A stretch of DNA of 64,000 nt from Streptomyces sp. S.PNR 29 (GTDB lineage Bacteria > Actinomycetota > Actinomycetes > Streptomycetales > Streptomycetaceae): NCBI RefSeq assembly GCF_030386795.1, contig NZ_JANUQM010000021.1, positions 1-64,000 on the forward strand. Reading direction: 5' to 3'. Position numbers and translations under genes: made by a program. Below, piece by piece: positions 26,537 to 34,334 of the stretch; the stretch's first letter is position 1; each line of letters starts with the position of its first letter. A model generated the notes under the pieces. The model worked only from the letters and a program-made list of their open reading frames with translations. It did no database searches and was not told the origin of the DNA.

Positions 26537-27535
26537 ATGACGACAGGTCGGCTCGGGCAGCAAGCCGCGCCGCCGAACGCGGCCTATGCCGGGCAGGTCG
26601 TGCATTTCCCGGATCCGGTCCGGGCGGCCCGTCATCCGAGGGGGGTGCGGGTGGACGAGCGTGGTTTCCCCGACTTCTCGCCCTATGCGCGGGCGGCGGC
26701 GGAGATCGCGGAGCCGCCGGAGGGGTTCGGGGTCGACGAGTTGCGGTTGACGGACTATGTGTCGGCGAACGCGGTGCTGGCGGCGTCGGGGCACGAGTTG
26801 TGGGACACGGTGCCGGCGGTGGCGACGCCCCACGGCTGGACGTGGCATCACGTGGCGGGTTCGCGTCGGCTGGAGTTGGTGCCGGTCGAGGTGAAGGCGT
26901 TGTTGCGGCATCACGGTGGGATCGCGACGGCTGCGGTGGATCAGGGCAAGCGGGGGACGCGGCCGCTGCAGGAGACGCGTCCGGCGCATTTCGGGCTGCC
27001 GAAGTCGGGTGTGGCGGTGACGGAGCAGCAGGTGCTGGGGGTCGAGGAGGATCTGGGGTATCGGTTGCCGGGTGCGTACCGGTCGTTCCTGAAGGCGGCG
27101 GGTGGGTGTGCGCCGGTGGGGACGGCGCTGGACGCGGAGTTGGGGTTGCTGGTGGACCAGCCGTTCTTCACGGTGCGGGAGGAGGCGGCGGTCAATGATC
27201 TCGTGTACGTCAACAAGTGTCTGCGGGATCACTTGACGAAGGATTACCTCGGGGTCGCTTTCATCCAGGGCGGTCTGCTGGCGGTGAAGGTGAGGGGGGA
27301 CCGGGTCGGTTCGGTGTGGTTCTGTGCGTACGACGATGTGCGGGACGTGGATCCGTCGTGGCCGCCGGCGGAGCGGGTGGAGCGGTTGCTGCTGCCGTGT
27401 GGCGATGATTTCGATGTGTTCCTGTCGCGGTTGGCGGGGTCTCCGCCGGAGTTGGAGACCGTGGCGAATCTGATGGTGGACGGCGGGTTCGCGCGTGCCG
27501 TTGCGGTCTCTTCCGTCTCTTCCGTGGGGGAGTGA
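26537..27535 (+). CDS. WHH-nuclease-like domain fused to a SUKH (SMI1/KNR4) domain
   Basis: The product has 332 residues. Residues ~30-128 resemble the HNH/Endo VII 'WHH' toxin domain: RGFPDFSPYA, ELRLTDYVSAN, and GWTWHH (W103-H104-H105), followed by ELVPVEVKALLRHHGG. In the toxin family as I remember it the latter region reads VP-xx-VH...HTGG, so the His after V appears as Lys here while the RHHGG His is kept. Residues ~161-290 are a SUKH domain (VTEQQVLGVEEDLGYRLPGA, LKAAGG, DLVYVNKCLR, GVAFIQGGLLAVKV). A toxin-type domain and its immunity-type domain are thus in one chain. The ATG follows AGGGGGCA. The next gene starts 7 bp downstream. Confidence 0.8.
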   Translation: MTTGRLGQQAAPPNAAYAGQVVHFPDPVRAARHPRGVRVDERGFPDFSPYARAAAEIAEPPEGFGVDELRLTDYVSANAVLAASGHELWDTVPAVATPHGWTWHHVAGSRRLELVPVEVKALLRHHGGIATAAVDQGKRGTRPLQETRPAHFGLPKSGVAVTEQQVLGVEEDLGYRLPGAYRSFLKAAGGCAPVGTALDAELGLLVDQPFFTVREEAAVNDLVYVNKCLRDHLTKDYLGVAFIQGGLLAVKVRGDRVGSVWFCAYDDVRDVDPSWPPAERVERLLLPCGDDFDVFLSRLAGSPPELETVANLMVDGGFARAVAVSSVSSVGE

Positions 27536-27542
27536 GCTGGCG

Positions 27543-30320
27543 ATGGTGACGTTCGCGCAGGCGCAGGAGCGCGCGGAGGAGTGGATCAACGGTGATGTGC
27601 CGTCGTACCAGCATCGTGAGGTGCGGGTGCGGGAGTTCGAGCTCGGGTTCGTGGTGTGGGCGGAGGACCGTGCGGACGGGCCGCGTTCGGACGGGGGCGC
27701 GCAGCGGCTGGTGATCGCGCGGGACAGCGGTGAGGCGACGCTGTGGCCCGGGTTGCCGGTGGGTGAGGTGATTCGCCGGTACGAGGAGGAGTACGGCCGT
27801 CCGGAGGCGGGCGGTGAGCCGGCGTCGGCGCCTGCGGCGCGGGTGGATCTGAATCAGACGTCGTTCCTGCTGAGTCCGCCGGAGTGGTTGCAGGAGGCGG
27901 CGGACAAGCTGGGGATTCCGGATCGGCGGGACGAGGGCGCCGGTGCGGCGTCCGGTGCTTCCGGGGAGCTTCCGCGGACGCAGGCGGGGGTGCCTGCCGG
28001 GGGCGCGGCGGCTGGTGCGCCCGGGAGTGGTGAGTCGTGGCCGGCTGCCGGGGCGGGCGACTCGGGAGCGGGTGCGGGGGCGCCTGGCGGGTCCGGTGCG
28101 CCTGCCGCGCCTGCCGGGGCGACGCCGTGGGCGGGTACGGACACCACTGCGGACGCCGGTGAGGACCGTTCCGTGCCGTTGCCCGAGACCGTGTTCGCGC
28201 CGCCGTTGAGCGGCGCCGACGACGACACCCCGGCGCCGCCCGCGGCGGCGCCGGATGCGAAGACGGCGCTGATGTCGGGGGGCAGTCAGCTTCCGCCTAC
28301 GGCGGTGGCGCCGGCGGTCGACGATCGGCATGCGCCGGGGGCGCCGGGTACGCCGCCGCCCGCGGCTGCCGGGCCCGGGTACGGGTACCCGCCGGGGCCT
28401 GGCGGTGGGGCGGTGCCGGGTACGCCGCCGCAGGGTGTGCCTCAGGGGAGTACGCCTCCGCCGGGGGTGCCGCAGGGGCAGGGTGGTGCCGGTGCGCCGG
28501 GGCGGCCGCTCGCGCCGCATGCCGGGGACATCGCCGATGCCGCGACCAGCAAGGCGGCGCCGCCGCCGCGTCGGGGGCGGGGCGCGGGTGCGGTTCCGCC
28601 GCCTCCGCCGGGTGCGCCGGGGACGCCGGGTGCGCGGCCGGGGAGTACGCCGCCTCCGCCGTCCGGGCCGGGTGCGCCGGGAACGCCGGCGGGCGGGTAC
28701 GTGCCGACGCAGTTCGTCTCGGCGCTGGAGCCCGATGGTCCTGAGGGGCCGGGTACGCCGCCGCCTGGTGCGCCGAATCCGCCCGGGGCGCCGGGTGCGC
28801 CGCAGCCTCCGGGGGCTCCGCAGCCGCCCGGTGCGCCGAACGCGCCCGGTGGTACGCCTCCGGGTGGGGTTCACCACGCCGCGACCATGCTTGCCGACCC
28901 CGGTCGGCCGGGCGGGGTCCCGCAGCCTCCGCAGCCTCCGGGGGCTCCCGGTGCCCCGGGGACGCCTCCGCCGCCGCAGGCTCCCGGTGCGCCCGGCGCT
29001 CCGCAGCCGCCCGGCGCGCCTGGTGCTCCCGGCGCTTCAGGGGGCGCGCGCGGTGCTGTTCACCATGCCGAGACCGTGCTGGCCGCGCCCCCGGTGGGCG
29101 CCCCCGGTACGCCTCCCCCGCCGCAGCCCCCCGGCATGCCCGGTGCGCCGCAGCCTCCGGGTGCCCCGGGTGCCCCGGGTATGCCTCCGCCGCCGCAGGC
29201 CCCCGGCGTGCCCGGCGGGCAGGGTGGGCCCGGCGCTCCGCAGCCGATGCCTCCGCAGCCGATGCCTCCGGGGCCGATGCCGCCTCCGGGTGCGCCCGTG
29301 CCCGGGCCGCCGCCGGCGTACGGCTATCCGCAGCAGCCGACCGGTCAGCCGACCGTCGGCCCCGGCTACCAGGCCGTGTTGCGCTACCGCGCGCAGGACG
29401 GGTCCGAGCAGCAGCTGATCCGGCGCTCGGCGCCGGGTACGCCGCACCCGGAGTGGCAGATCTTCCACGAGCTGCGGGCCATGAACGTGCCGCCGGACCA
29501 GGTGCTGGAGCTGCACACGGAGCTGGAGTCGTGCCAGCTGCCGGGTGCGTACTGTGCGCGGATGATCCGGGAGCAGTGGCCGCAGGCGCGGATCACGAGC
29601 ATCGCCCCGTACGGCACGGATCATGCGAGCCGGCAGCAGGGGATGCAGCAGCTGCTGGCGCATCAGGGCGAGTTGCACCAGGTGGCGGACGGTCCGGCGC
29701 GTCCGGCTCCGGTGCGGGTGCCGGTGCCGCCGGTGCAGCCCGCGCCGCCGGTGCCGCCGGAGGGCGTCGCGCAGGAGCTGGCGGGCGCGTTCGGGCCGGG
29801 TGTGTTCCGGTTCGAGCAGGCCGCGGTGTCCCGGCAGGGCGTGCCGCCGATCGTGGCGCACACGCTGGTCGTGGCGGGCCTGCCGATGGACATGGGTCCG
29901 TTCTTCTGGGCGCAGGCCCAGCCGGGGCGGCCGGTGCCGACGCTGGCGGAGCTGGCGGCCGAGCGCGGGGTGCAGCCGGCGTCGGACGCGGGCTCGTACC
30001 TGGTCATGGGGACCGACTTCGGCAAGGCGATCTGCGTGCAGTACGGGACGGCGAACATCGTCGCCGTGCCGGTGGAGGCCGGGCCGGGCGGTGCTCCCGT
30101 CCCGCCGCAGTTCGTGAACACCGGTCTGCCGGAGTTCGTGCGCTGTCTGGCGTTGCTGGGGCGGATGTGGCGGCTGAGGTTCGGGCTGAACCAGGAGCAG
30201 GCGGGTCGCTGGACCGTCGACTTCCAGGCCCAGTTGGCCTCCTTGGACCCGGCGGCGCTGGGGTCGCCGGACAGCTGGTGGTCGGTACTGCTGGAGCAGA
30301 TGTGGGACGGGCTGCTGTGA
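27543..30320 (+). CDS. multidomain protein: YrhB-like N-term, Pro/Gly-rich linker, XOO_2897-like deaminase, SUKH-4 C-term
   Basis: The product has 925 residues. Residues 1-85 (QERAEEWINGDVPSYQHREV to EVIRRYEEEYG) resemble small YrhB/Imm35-type immunity proteins. Residues ~170-600 are a low-complexity PGAPG/QPPG linker. Residues ~605-690 contain HTELESC (H658, E660, C664) and GAYC (C671), then ARITSIAPYG, which fits the zinc signature of XOO_2897-like deaminase toxins. Residues ~745-915 look like a SUKH-4 domain (GVPPIVAHTLVVAGLP, GSYLVMGTDFGKAICVQYG, VNTGLPEFVRCLALL, WWSVLLEQMWDG). There is no signal peptide. It follows the WHH-SUKH gene by 7 bp and precedes a strong terminator, so the two form an operon. 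Function is unknown. Confidence 0.78.
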   Translation: MVTFAQAQERAEEWINGDVPSYQHREVRVREFELGFVVWAEDRADGPRSDGGAQRLVIARDSGEATLWPGLPVGEVIRRYEEEYGRPEAGGEPASAPAARVDLNQTSFLLSPPEWLQEAADKLGIPDRRDEGAGAASGASGELPRTQAGVPAGGAAAGAPGSGESWPAAGAGDSGAGAGAPGGSGAPAAPAGATPWAGTDTTADAGEDRSVPLPETVFAPPLSGADDDTPAPPAAAPDAKTALMSGGSQLPPTAVAPAVDDRHAPGAPGTPPPAAAGPGYGYPPGPGGGAVPGTPPQGVPQGSTPPPGVPQGQGGAGAPGRPLAPHAGDIADAATSKAAPPPRRGRGAGAVPPPPPGAPGTPGARPGSTPPPPSGPGAPGTPAGGYVPTQFVSALEPDGPEGPGTPPPGAPNPPGAPGAPQPPGAPQPPGAPNAPGGTPPGGVHHAATMLADPGRPGGVPQPPQPPGAPGAPGTPPPPQAPGAPGAPQPPGAPGAPGASGGARGAVHHAETVLAAPPVGAPGTPPPPQPPGMPGAPQPPGAPGAPGMPPPPQAPGVPGGQGGPGAPQPMPPQPMPPGPMPPPGAPVPGPPPAYGYPQQPTGQPTVGPGYQAVLRYRAQDGSEQQLIRRSAPGTPHPEWQIFHELRAMNVPPDQVLELHTELESCQLPGAYCARMIREQWPQARITSIAPYGTDHASRQQGMQQLLAHQGELHQVADGPARPAPVRVPVPPVQPAPPVPPEGVAQELAGAFGPGVFRFEQAAVSRQGVPPIVAHTLVVAGLPMDMGPFFWAQAQPGRPVPTLAELAAERGVQPASDAGSYLVMGTDFGKAICVQYGTANIVAVPVEAGPGGAPVPPQFVNTGLPEFVRCLALLGRMWRLRFGLNQEQAGRWTVDFQAQLASLDPAALGSPDSWWSVLLEQMWDGLL

Positions 30321-30353
30321 TGCCCCGCCGTCGTCGCTGACGTGTTCGGCCGG

Positions 30354-30396
30354 ATGCCGGACCCGGTCCTCCGACCGGGTCCGGCATTTCTTTTTT
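30354..30396 (+). terminator. intrinsic terminator with T tract
   Basis: A perfect 15-bp stem (ATGCCGGACCCGGTC with its complement) and a 4-base loop are followed by TTCTTTTTT, a classic Rho-independent terminator and stronger than most in this window. It ends the WHH-SUKH operon 34 bp after the stop. Confidence 0.92.
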
Positions 30397-30546
30397 CCGG
30401 AGCCGGTGCCGGACGCGTTGCGGGACGAGGGCCCTTGCGCGGAGTGTCTGTTATGCACACTTCCGTCTGATCCATCAAGATGTGCGCGACATGGTCGTAG
30501 ACGTCGTCGCATCGGACGGAACAACGGACGGGACAGGGGTTCCAGG

Positions 30547-31434
30547 ATGAGCAGCGGATCAGTGTCGCCTCATGGCTTCGTGGCTGTTCGGGGGCGGGGG
30601 TACCGCCCTGAGCAGGTCGACGCGTATGCCGCGGCCCTCTCCCGGAATCGTGACGCCGCCTGGGAGAGAGCCGCGCGGCTCACCGTCCTCGCCCGGGAGA
30701 TGGGGGAGGAGCTGGCGCGGCTGCGGGAGGCGGCGGCGCAGCTCGCTCCGCAGACGTACGAGACGCTCGGGGAGCGGGCGCGGCGGATCCACGAGCTCAT
30801 GCAGGAGGAGGCCGCGGCGCTGCGGGAGAGCGCGCGGTGCGAGGCGGAGCGTCTGGTGGGGGAGGCCGAGGAGTACGCGACCGGCGTACGGGAGGCCGCG
30901 CAGGCGTACGCGGACACCGTGCGCGCCGAGGCCGACGAACGGTGCCGGCAGCGGCTGCTCGCGGCCGGGGCGGAGGCCGACGAGATCCGGGGCGAGGCCC
31001 GGCGGGAGGTGAAGGAGAGCCGGGGGGAGGCGATGGGCGCGTTGCGTGAGATGCGCAAGCGCACCTCCGGGATGCTGGCCGAGCAGGCCAAGGAGCATGC
31101 CGAGCGGTGGGCCGAGGCCGAGCGGGAGGAGGCCGAGCGGGTCGCCGCGCTTCAGGCGCGTGAGGCGGAGCTGCTGGCGCGGGCCGAGGAGGCGCTGGCC
31201 GACGCGCAGCAGGCCTTGGCCGACGCCGAGGACTCGGCTCGGCGTCGGCAGGAGGAGGCGCGGGCCCGGGCGGCGGAGGTCCTCGCGCAGGCGCGGGTGC
31301 GGGAGGAGCGGATCGCCCGGGAGACGGAGCGGGTGCTCCGGGAGCACGGGGAGTCGTGCGAGGTCGTGCAGGCGCACATGGACCATGTGCGCCAGAGTCT
31401 GAGTACGTTGATGCAGCAGGCGGCGATGGAGTGA
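30547..31434 (+). CDS. DivIVA-like coiled-coil protein (annotated 'cellulose-binding' in streptomycetes)
   Basis: The product has 295 residues. The N-terminal ~45 residues (HGFVAVRGRGYRPEQVDAYA) match the DivIVA-type membrane-binding/lipid-targeting motif GYRPEQVDAY, and almost all the rest is Ala/Glu/Arg-rich coiled coil (residues ~50-285). Homologues in Streptomyces carry an old cellulose-binding label that the sequence does not support. A cytoskeletal or polar-scaffold role similar to Scy/FilP/DivIVA is likely but inferred. It has its own leader after the terminator and is convergent with the symporter gene. Confidence 0.75.
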   Translation: MSSGSVSPHGFVAVRGRGYRPEQVDAYAAALSRNRDAAWERAARLTVLAREMGEELARLREAAAQLAPQTYETLGERARRIHELMQEEAAALRESARCEAERLVGEAEEYATGVREAAQAYADTVRAEADERCRQRLLAAGAEADEIRGEARREVKESRGEAMGALREMRKRTSGMLAEQAKEHAERWAEAEREEAERVAALQAREAELLARAEEALADAQQALADAEDSARRRQEEARARAAEVLAQARVREERIARETERVLREHGESCEVVQAHMDHVRQSLSTLMQQAAME

Positions 31435-31454
31435 CGTGCCGCCGAGTGCGGTGT

Positions 31455-33065
31455 TCAGGCCCTCCTGCGTGCCGCCCCGGCGAGGATCCAGCCCTCCACG
31501 GCTTCGTACTGCCGGCGCTGTTCCGCGGCCTTCTGCCGGCCGGAGGCCATCGTGCCCAGCCAGCCGCAGGCGAAGCCCAGCGGGATCGACACCAGGCCCG
31601 TGGTGGTGAACGGGAACCAGTTGAAGTCGGCGTCGGGGAAGGCGGAGAGGGGGGAGCCGGATACCAGGTTCGTGCCCGGCATCAGCAGCAGGACCGCCAG
31701 GGAGCCGCCGATGAGCGTGCTGAGCAGGCCGGTTCGGGTGTAGCGGCGCCAGAAGAGGCTGTAGACCAGCGCGGGGGCGATGGCCGATGCGCCCAGGCAG
31801 AAGGAGAGCGTCACCAGGGGCTGGAGGCTGTGGTGCTGGACCAACGTGGCCAGCAGGATCGCCGGGACGCCGACCGCGAGCGCCGAGACGCGGGCCAGGG
31901 TCATCTCCCGGCGCGGTGACATCTCCCGCACGCGCGCCGCGAACACGTCGTGGGCGAGGGAGTTCGCGCAGGCCAGGATCATGCCGGCGACGGAGGCGAG
32001 CAGAGTGAGGAAGATCGCCGTGGTGACGGTGGTGAACAGGAAGGTCTCCGTGGTGGACACGGCCGGCCCGAACGCGGCCTGCGAGCCGAGCAGGTAGGCG
32101 GTGTTGCCCCGCGGGTCCGCCTGCGCGATCACCGCCCGTCCGATCAGTGCCGTCGCGCCGCATCCGACGACCGTGATGACGAGCACGAACAGCGCCACGC
32201 TCGACACCGCCCACGACATCGAGCGGCGCACCTGGCGGGCGCTGGAGGCGGTGTACATGCGCATGGTGACGTGCGGCAGGCAGGCGCCGCCGAGGACCAC
32301 CGTCAGCTGCGAGGTGATCATGTCCAGGCGGGGGTTGGGGCCGTGGGCGAACTGCAGGCCCGACTCCAGGAAGGCGGGGCCGACGCCGCTCTTCGCCGCT
32401 GCCGCGTCGAACAGGGCGCCCGGGTCCCAGTCGAAGCGGTTCAGGATCAGTACGGCGACCACCGCTCCCGAGCCGAGCAGCATGATCATCTTGAGGATCT
32501 GGATGAGGGCGGTGCCCTTCATGCCGCCGATCGCCGCGTAGCTGATCATCAGGGCGCCCACTCCGATGATGCAGCCCGTCTGGAGCGTGTCGCCGCCGAA
32601 GCCGAGGAGGAACGCGAGGAGTTGGCCCGTGCCGGCGAGTTGGACCAGCATCAGCGGCACCAGGGCGGTGATGGTCACCGCGCAGGCGGCGATGCGGACG
32701 CTGCGGCCCGGCATGCGGCGGGTCAGGGCGTCGCCCATGGTGAAGCGGCCGGCGTTGCGCAGGGGTTCGGCCAGCAGGAACATCAGCAGCATCAGCGACA
32801 GGGCGGTGCTGAGCGCGAGGACGATCCCGTCGTAGCCGAACAGGGCGATCACGCCGCCCGTGCCGAGTACGGTCGCGGCGGAGATGTAGTCGCCGGCGAT
32901 CGCCAGGCCGTTGCGCATAGGGGACAGGGAGTTGTAGCCGGTGTAGAACTCGTCGAGGTCGTCGCGGTCGGGGCCGGTCATCACGCACAGCAGCAGCGTG
33001 ATCGTCGCGACGGCCGAGAAACCGACGAGGGACATCGCCTGGGCGTTGCCGCTGAACTCCGTCAC
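31455..33065 (-). CDS. cation/acetate-type sodium:solute symporter (ActP-like)
   Basis: This SSS-family transporter has 536 residues and 13 or so membrane helices. DDLDEFYTGYNSLSPMRNGL, AIAGDYISAATVLGTGG and SYAAIGGMKGTALIQILKMI are typical of ActP/cation acetate symporters. It starts with GTG overlapping the stop of a DUF485 membrane protein (GTGA), the same pairing as yjcH-actP in E. coli, which supports acetate or another short monocarboxylate as substrate. This is a different SSS subfamily from the gal-linked symporter at 2.6 kb. Confidence 0.9.
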   Translation of the reverse strand: MTEFSGNAQAMSLVGFSAVATITLLLCVMTGPDRDDLDEFYTGYNSLSPMRNGLAIAGDYISAATVLGTGGVIALFGYDGIVLALSTALSLMLLMFLLAEPLRNAGRFTMGDALTRRMPGRSVRIAACAVTITALVPLMLVQLAGTGQLLAFLLGFGGDTLQTGCIIGVGALMISYAAIGGMKGTALIQILKMIMLLGSGAVVAVLILNRFDWDPGALFDAAAAKSGVGPAFLESGLQFAHGPNPRLDMITSQLTVVLGGACLPHVTMRMYTASSARQVRRSMSWAVSSVALFVLVITVVGCGATALIGRAVIAQADPRGNTAYLLGSQAAFGPAVSTTETFLFTTVTTAIFLTLLASVAGMILACANSLAHDVFAARVREMSPRREMTLARVSALAVGVPAILLATLVQHHSLQPLVTLSFCLGASAIAPALVYSLFWRRYTRTGLLSTLIGGSLAVLLLMPGTNLVSGSPLSAFPDADFNWFPFTTTGLVSIPLGFACGWLGTMASGRQKAAEQRRQYEAVEGWILAGAARRRA

Positions 33066-33475
33066 CGTGCCGCCTCCCGCCTGGCCGGCTTGGCGTCCAG
33101 TGCGGCTTGCCTGCGGATGCGGTCGGCGAGCGGGTCGACGTAGCGGCGGGCGGTGTGCTCGTACAGGGCGATGGCCAGCCAGGTGACGGGGAGTTGGAGC
33201 AGGGCCAGCAGGAGGCCGGTGGGGAGTCCGTCGGTGACGCTGGTCGTCATGACGGAGGGGGCGAACGCGGAGAGGATCAGGAACAGGGTGAAGTAGCCGA
33301 GTGCGGTGAGGGTGGCGGTGCGGCGCTGCCGGCGGTAGGCGCTGCGCAGGATTCTGAGGTCGCTGTGGTGGCCCAGTGGGGGGTGAGGCGGGAGTGGGGG
33401 CCCAGGGGGTTGCCAGGGATAGGTGGCGTACGGCGGGGAGGCGTCGTGCGGGGGCGGGTACGGGTTGAAGGACAT
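33062..33475 (-). CDS. DUF485 membrane protein, ActP partner
   Basis: The product has 137 residues, with a long Pro-rich cytoplasmic N-terminus (~40 residues), the DUF485 core LRILRSAYRRQRRTATLTAL and two membrane helices (residues ~58-78 and 88-108) ending in a basic tail. DUF485 proteins are nearly always encoded directly before acetate symporters. The stop overlaps the symporter GTG. Confidence 0.85.
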   Translation of the reverse strand: MSFNPYPPPHDASPPYATYPWQPPGPPLPPHPPLGHHSDLRILRSAYRRQRRTATLTALGYFTLFLILSAFAPSVMTTSVTDGLPTGLLLALLQLPVTWLAIALYEHTARRYVDPLADRIRRQAALDAKPARREAAR

Positions 33476-33823
33476 CCCGGTGCTCCTTGCGCGGCTCGGG
33501 TCCGGTGCGGCGGACCGCAGGGAGGTGGGGGGTGCGAGTCACGCACGCTACTCGGGTGGCCGGAAGCGCGCGACGGTTTCGACAAACTGAGTGGTCGGTA
33601 TGCGCTTGCTCATGCCTGCTGCGGCCTGTGCGGGGTGGGTGGGGGTGCGTGTTGCGCCTGGTGTCCCCTGCTCGCCGTGGGCGGGTGCGGGTGGGCGGGA
33701 ACTGGGGGTACCCCCTGCTCGAAGAGCTTGGGGGAGGCACCCCGTCGCGCCGGGCTGCACAACCCCGCCCGGTCACCGCAGCGCCGGATACGCCGTACAC
33801 GACGGGTACGCGCAGTTCACAGG
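33476..33823. other. 348-bp intergenic region with dispersed repeat
   Basis: No gene is supported here. The region lies upstream of the DUF485-symporter pair and downstream of a GNAT gene, all on the minus strand. It is unusually G-rich on the plus strand and contains the repeat element at 33704-33743. TGAGTGGTCGGTATG near 33590 is a slightly AT-richer patch where the symporter promoter may lie. Confidence 0.5.
33704..33743. repeat. dispersed Streptomyces repeat with internal palindromes
   Basis: GGGGGTACCCCC is a perfect palindrome. It is followed by TGCTCGAAGAGCTTGGGGG, whose TGCTC/GAGC arms form a second hairpin, and then GAGGCACCCC. A diverged copy lies at 10285-10322 and a weaker one around 35978-36007 (GGGGTACCTCC then CTCGGGGAGG). 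Confidence 0.7.
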
Positions 33824-34312
33824 TCAGCCGCCGAGGTGTGCGCGTCGGTAGCGGAGGCCGGGGCGGTTGTCGAGGGTGATGTCCTGCACGGCGGTGAAGG
33901 CGTTGCGTTCGAGGACCGTTCGGGACGCCGGGTTGTCCAGCGTCGTGACCGCCATGAGGGAGACGAGCCCGTACGCCGTGGCGGCCAGCCGGCAGGCCTG
34001 TGCGACCGCTGCCGTCGCCACGCCCCGCCCCGCCGCGCGTTCGCCGATGCGGTAGCCGAGTTCGGCGCAGCCGTCCTCGACGTCGATGAGGTTGACCCGG
34101 CCGATGAGGGCGCCCGCGTCGTCGAGGACGACATGGAAGTGGCAGACACCGGCCTCCTGTTCGGCCAGCCGGGCCCTGTGGAGGGCCGCGAACTGCGCGA
34201 AGTAGGCGTCGCCGCGGTCCGGTACGGAGCGGGCGAAGTACGCGCGGTTGTCCCGCTCGAAGGCCAGCAGGGCGTCCGCGTGGTCGGCGCGCAGGCGTTC
34301 CAACGTCAGCAT
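33824..34312 (-). CDS. RimJ/RimL-type GNAT acetyltransferase
   Basis: The product has 162 residues. Motif A reads GERAAGRGVATAAVAQACRL after the strand CAELGYRIG, and motif B reads VTTLDNPASRTVLERNAF, both characteristic of RimJ/RimL acetyltransferases that modify protein N-termini or small amines. The true ATG is at 34312; the frame is open further upstream but overlaps the MFS gene. The MFS gene stop is 23 bp upstream on the same strand. Confidence 0.85.
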   Translation of the reverse strand: MLTLERLRADHADALLAFERDNRAYFARSVPDRGDAYFAQFAALHRARLAEQEAGVCHFHVVLDDAGALIGRVNLIDVEDGCAELGYRIGERAAGRGVATAAVAQACRLAATAYGLVSLMAVTTLDNPASRTVLERNAFTAVQDITLDNRPGLRYRRAHLGG

Positions 34313-34334
34313 GGTGCGGCAGCATACGGACGGC

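Noticed and set aside
28340..29310. Repetitive PGAP-coding DNA considered as a CRISPR array or satellite
   Set aside because: Units are irregular, in frame and protein-coding; there are no equal-length spacers.
30406..30546. Upstream extension of the DivIVA-like gene in the same frame
   Set aside because: The extension overlaps the leader, reads as Cys/Arg-rich noise, and the conserved domain starts at the ATG at 30547.
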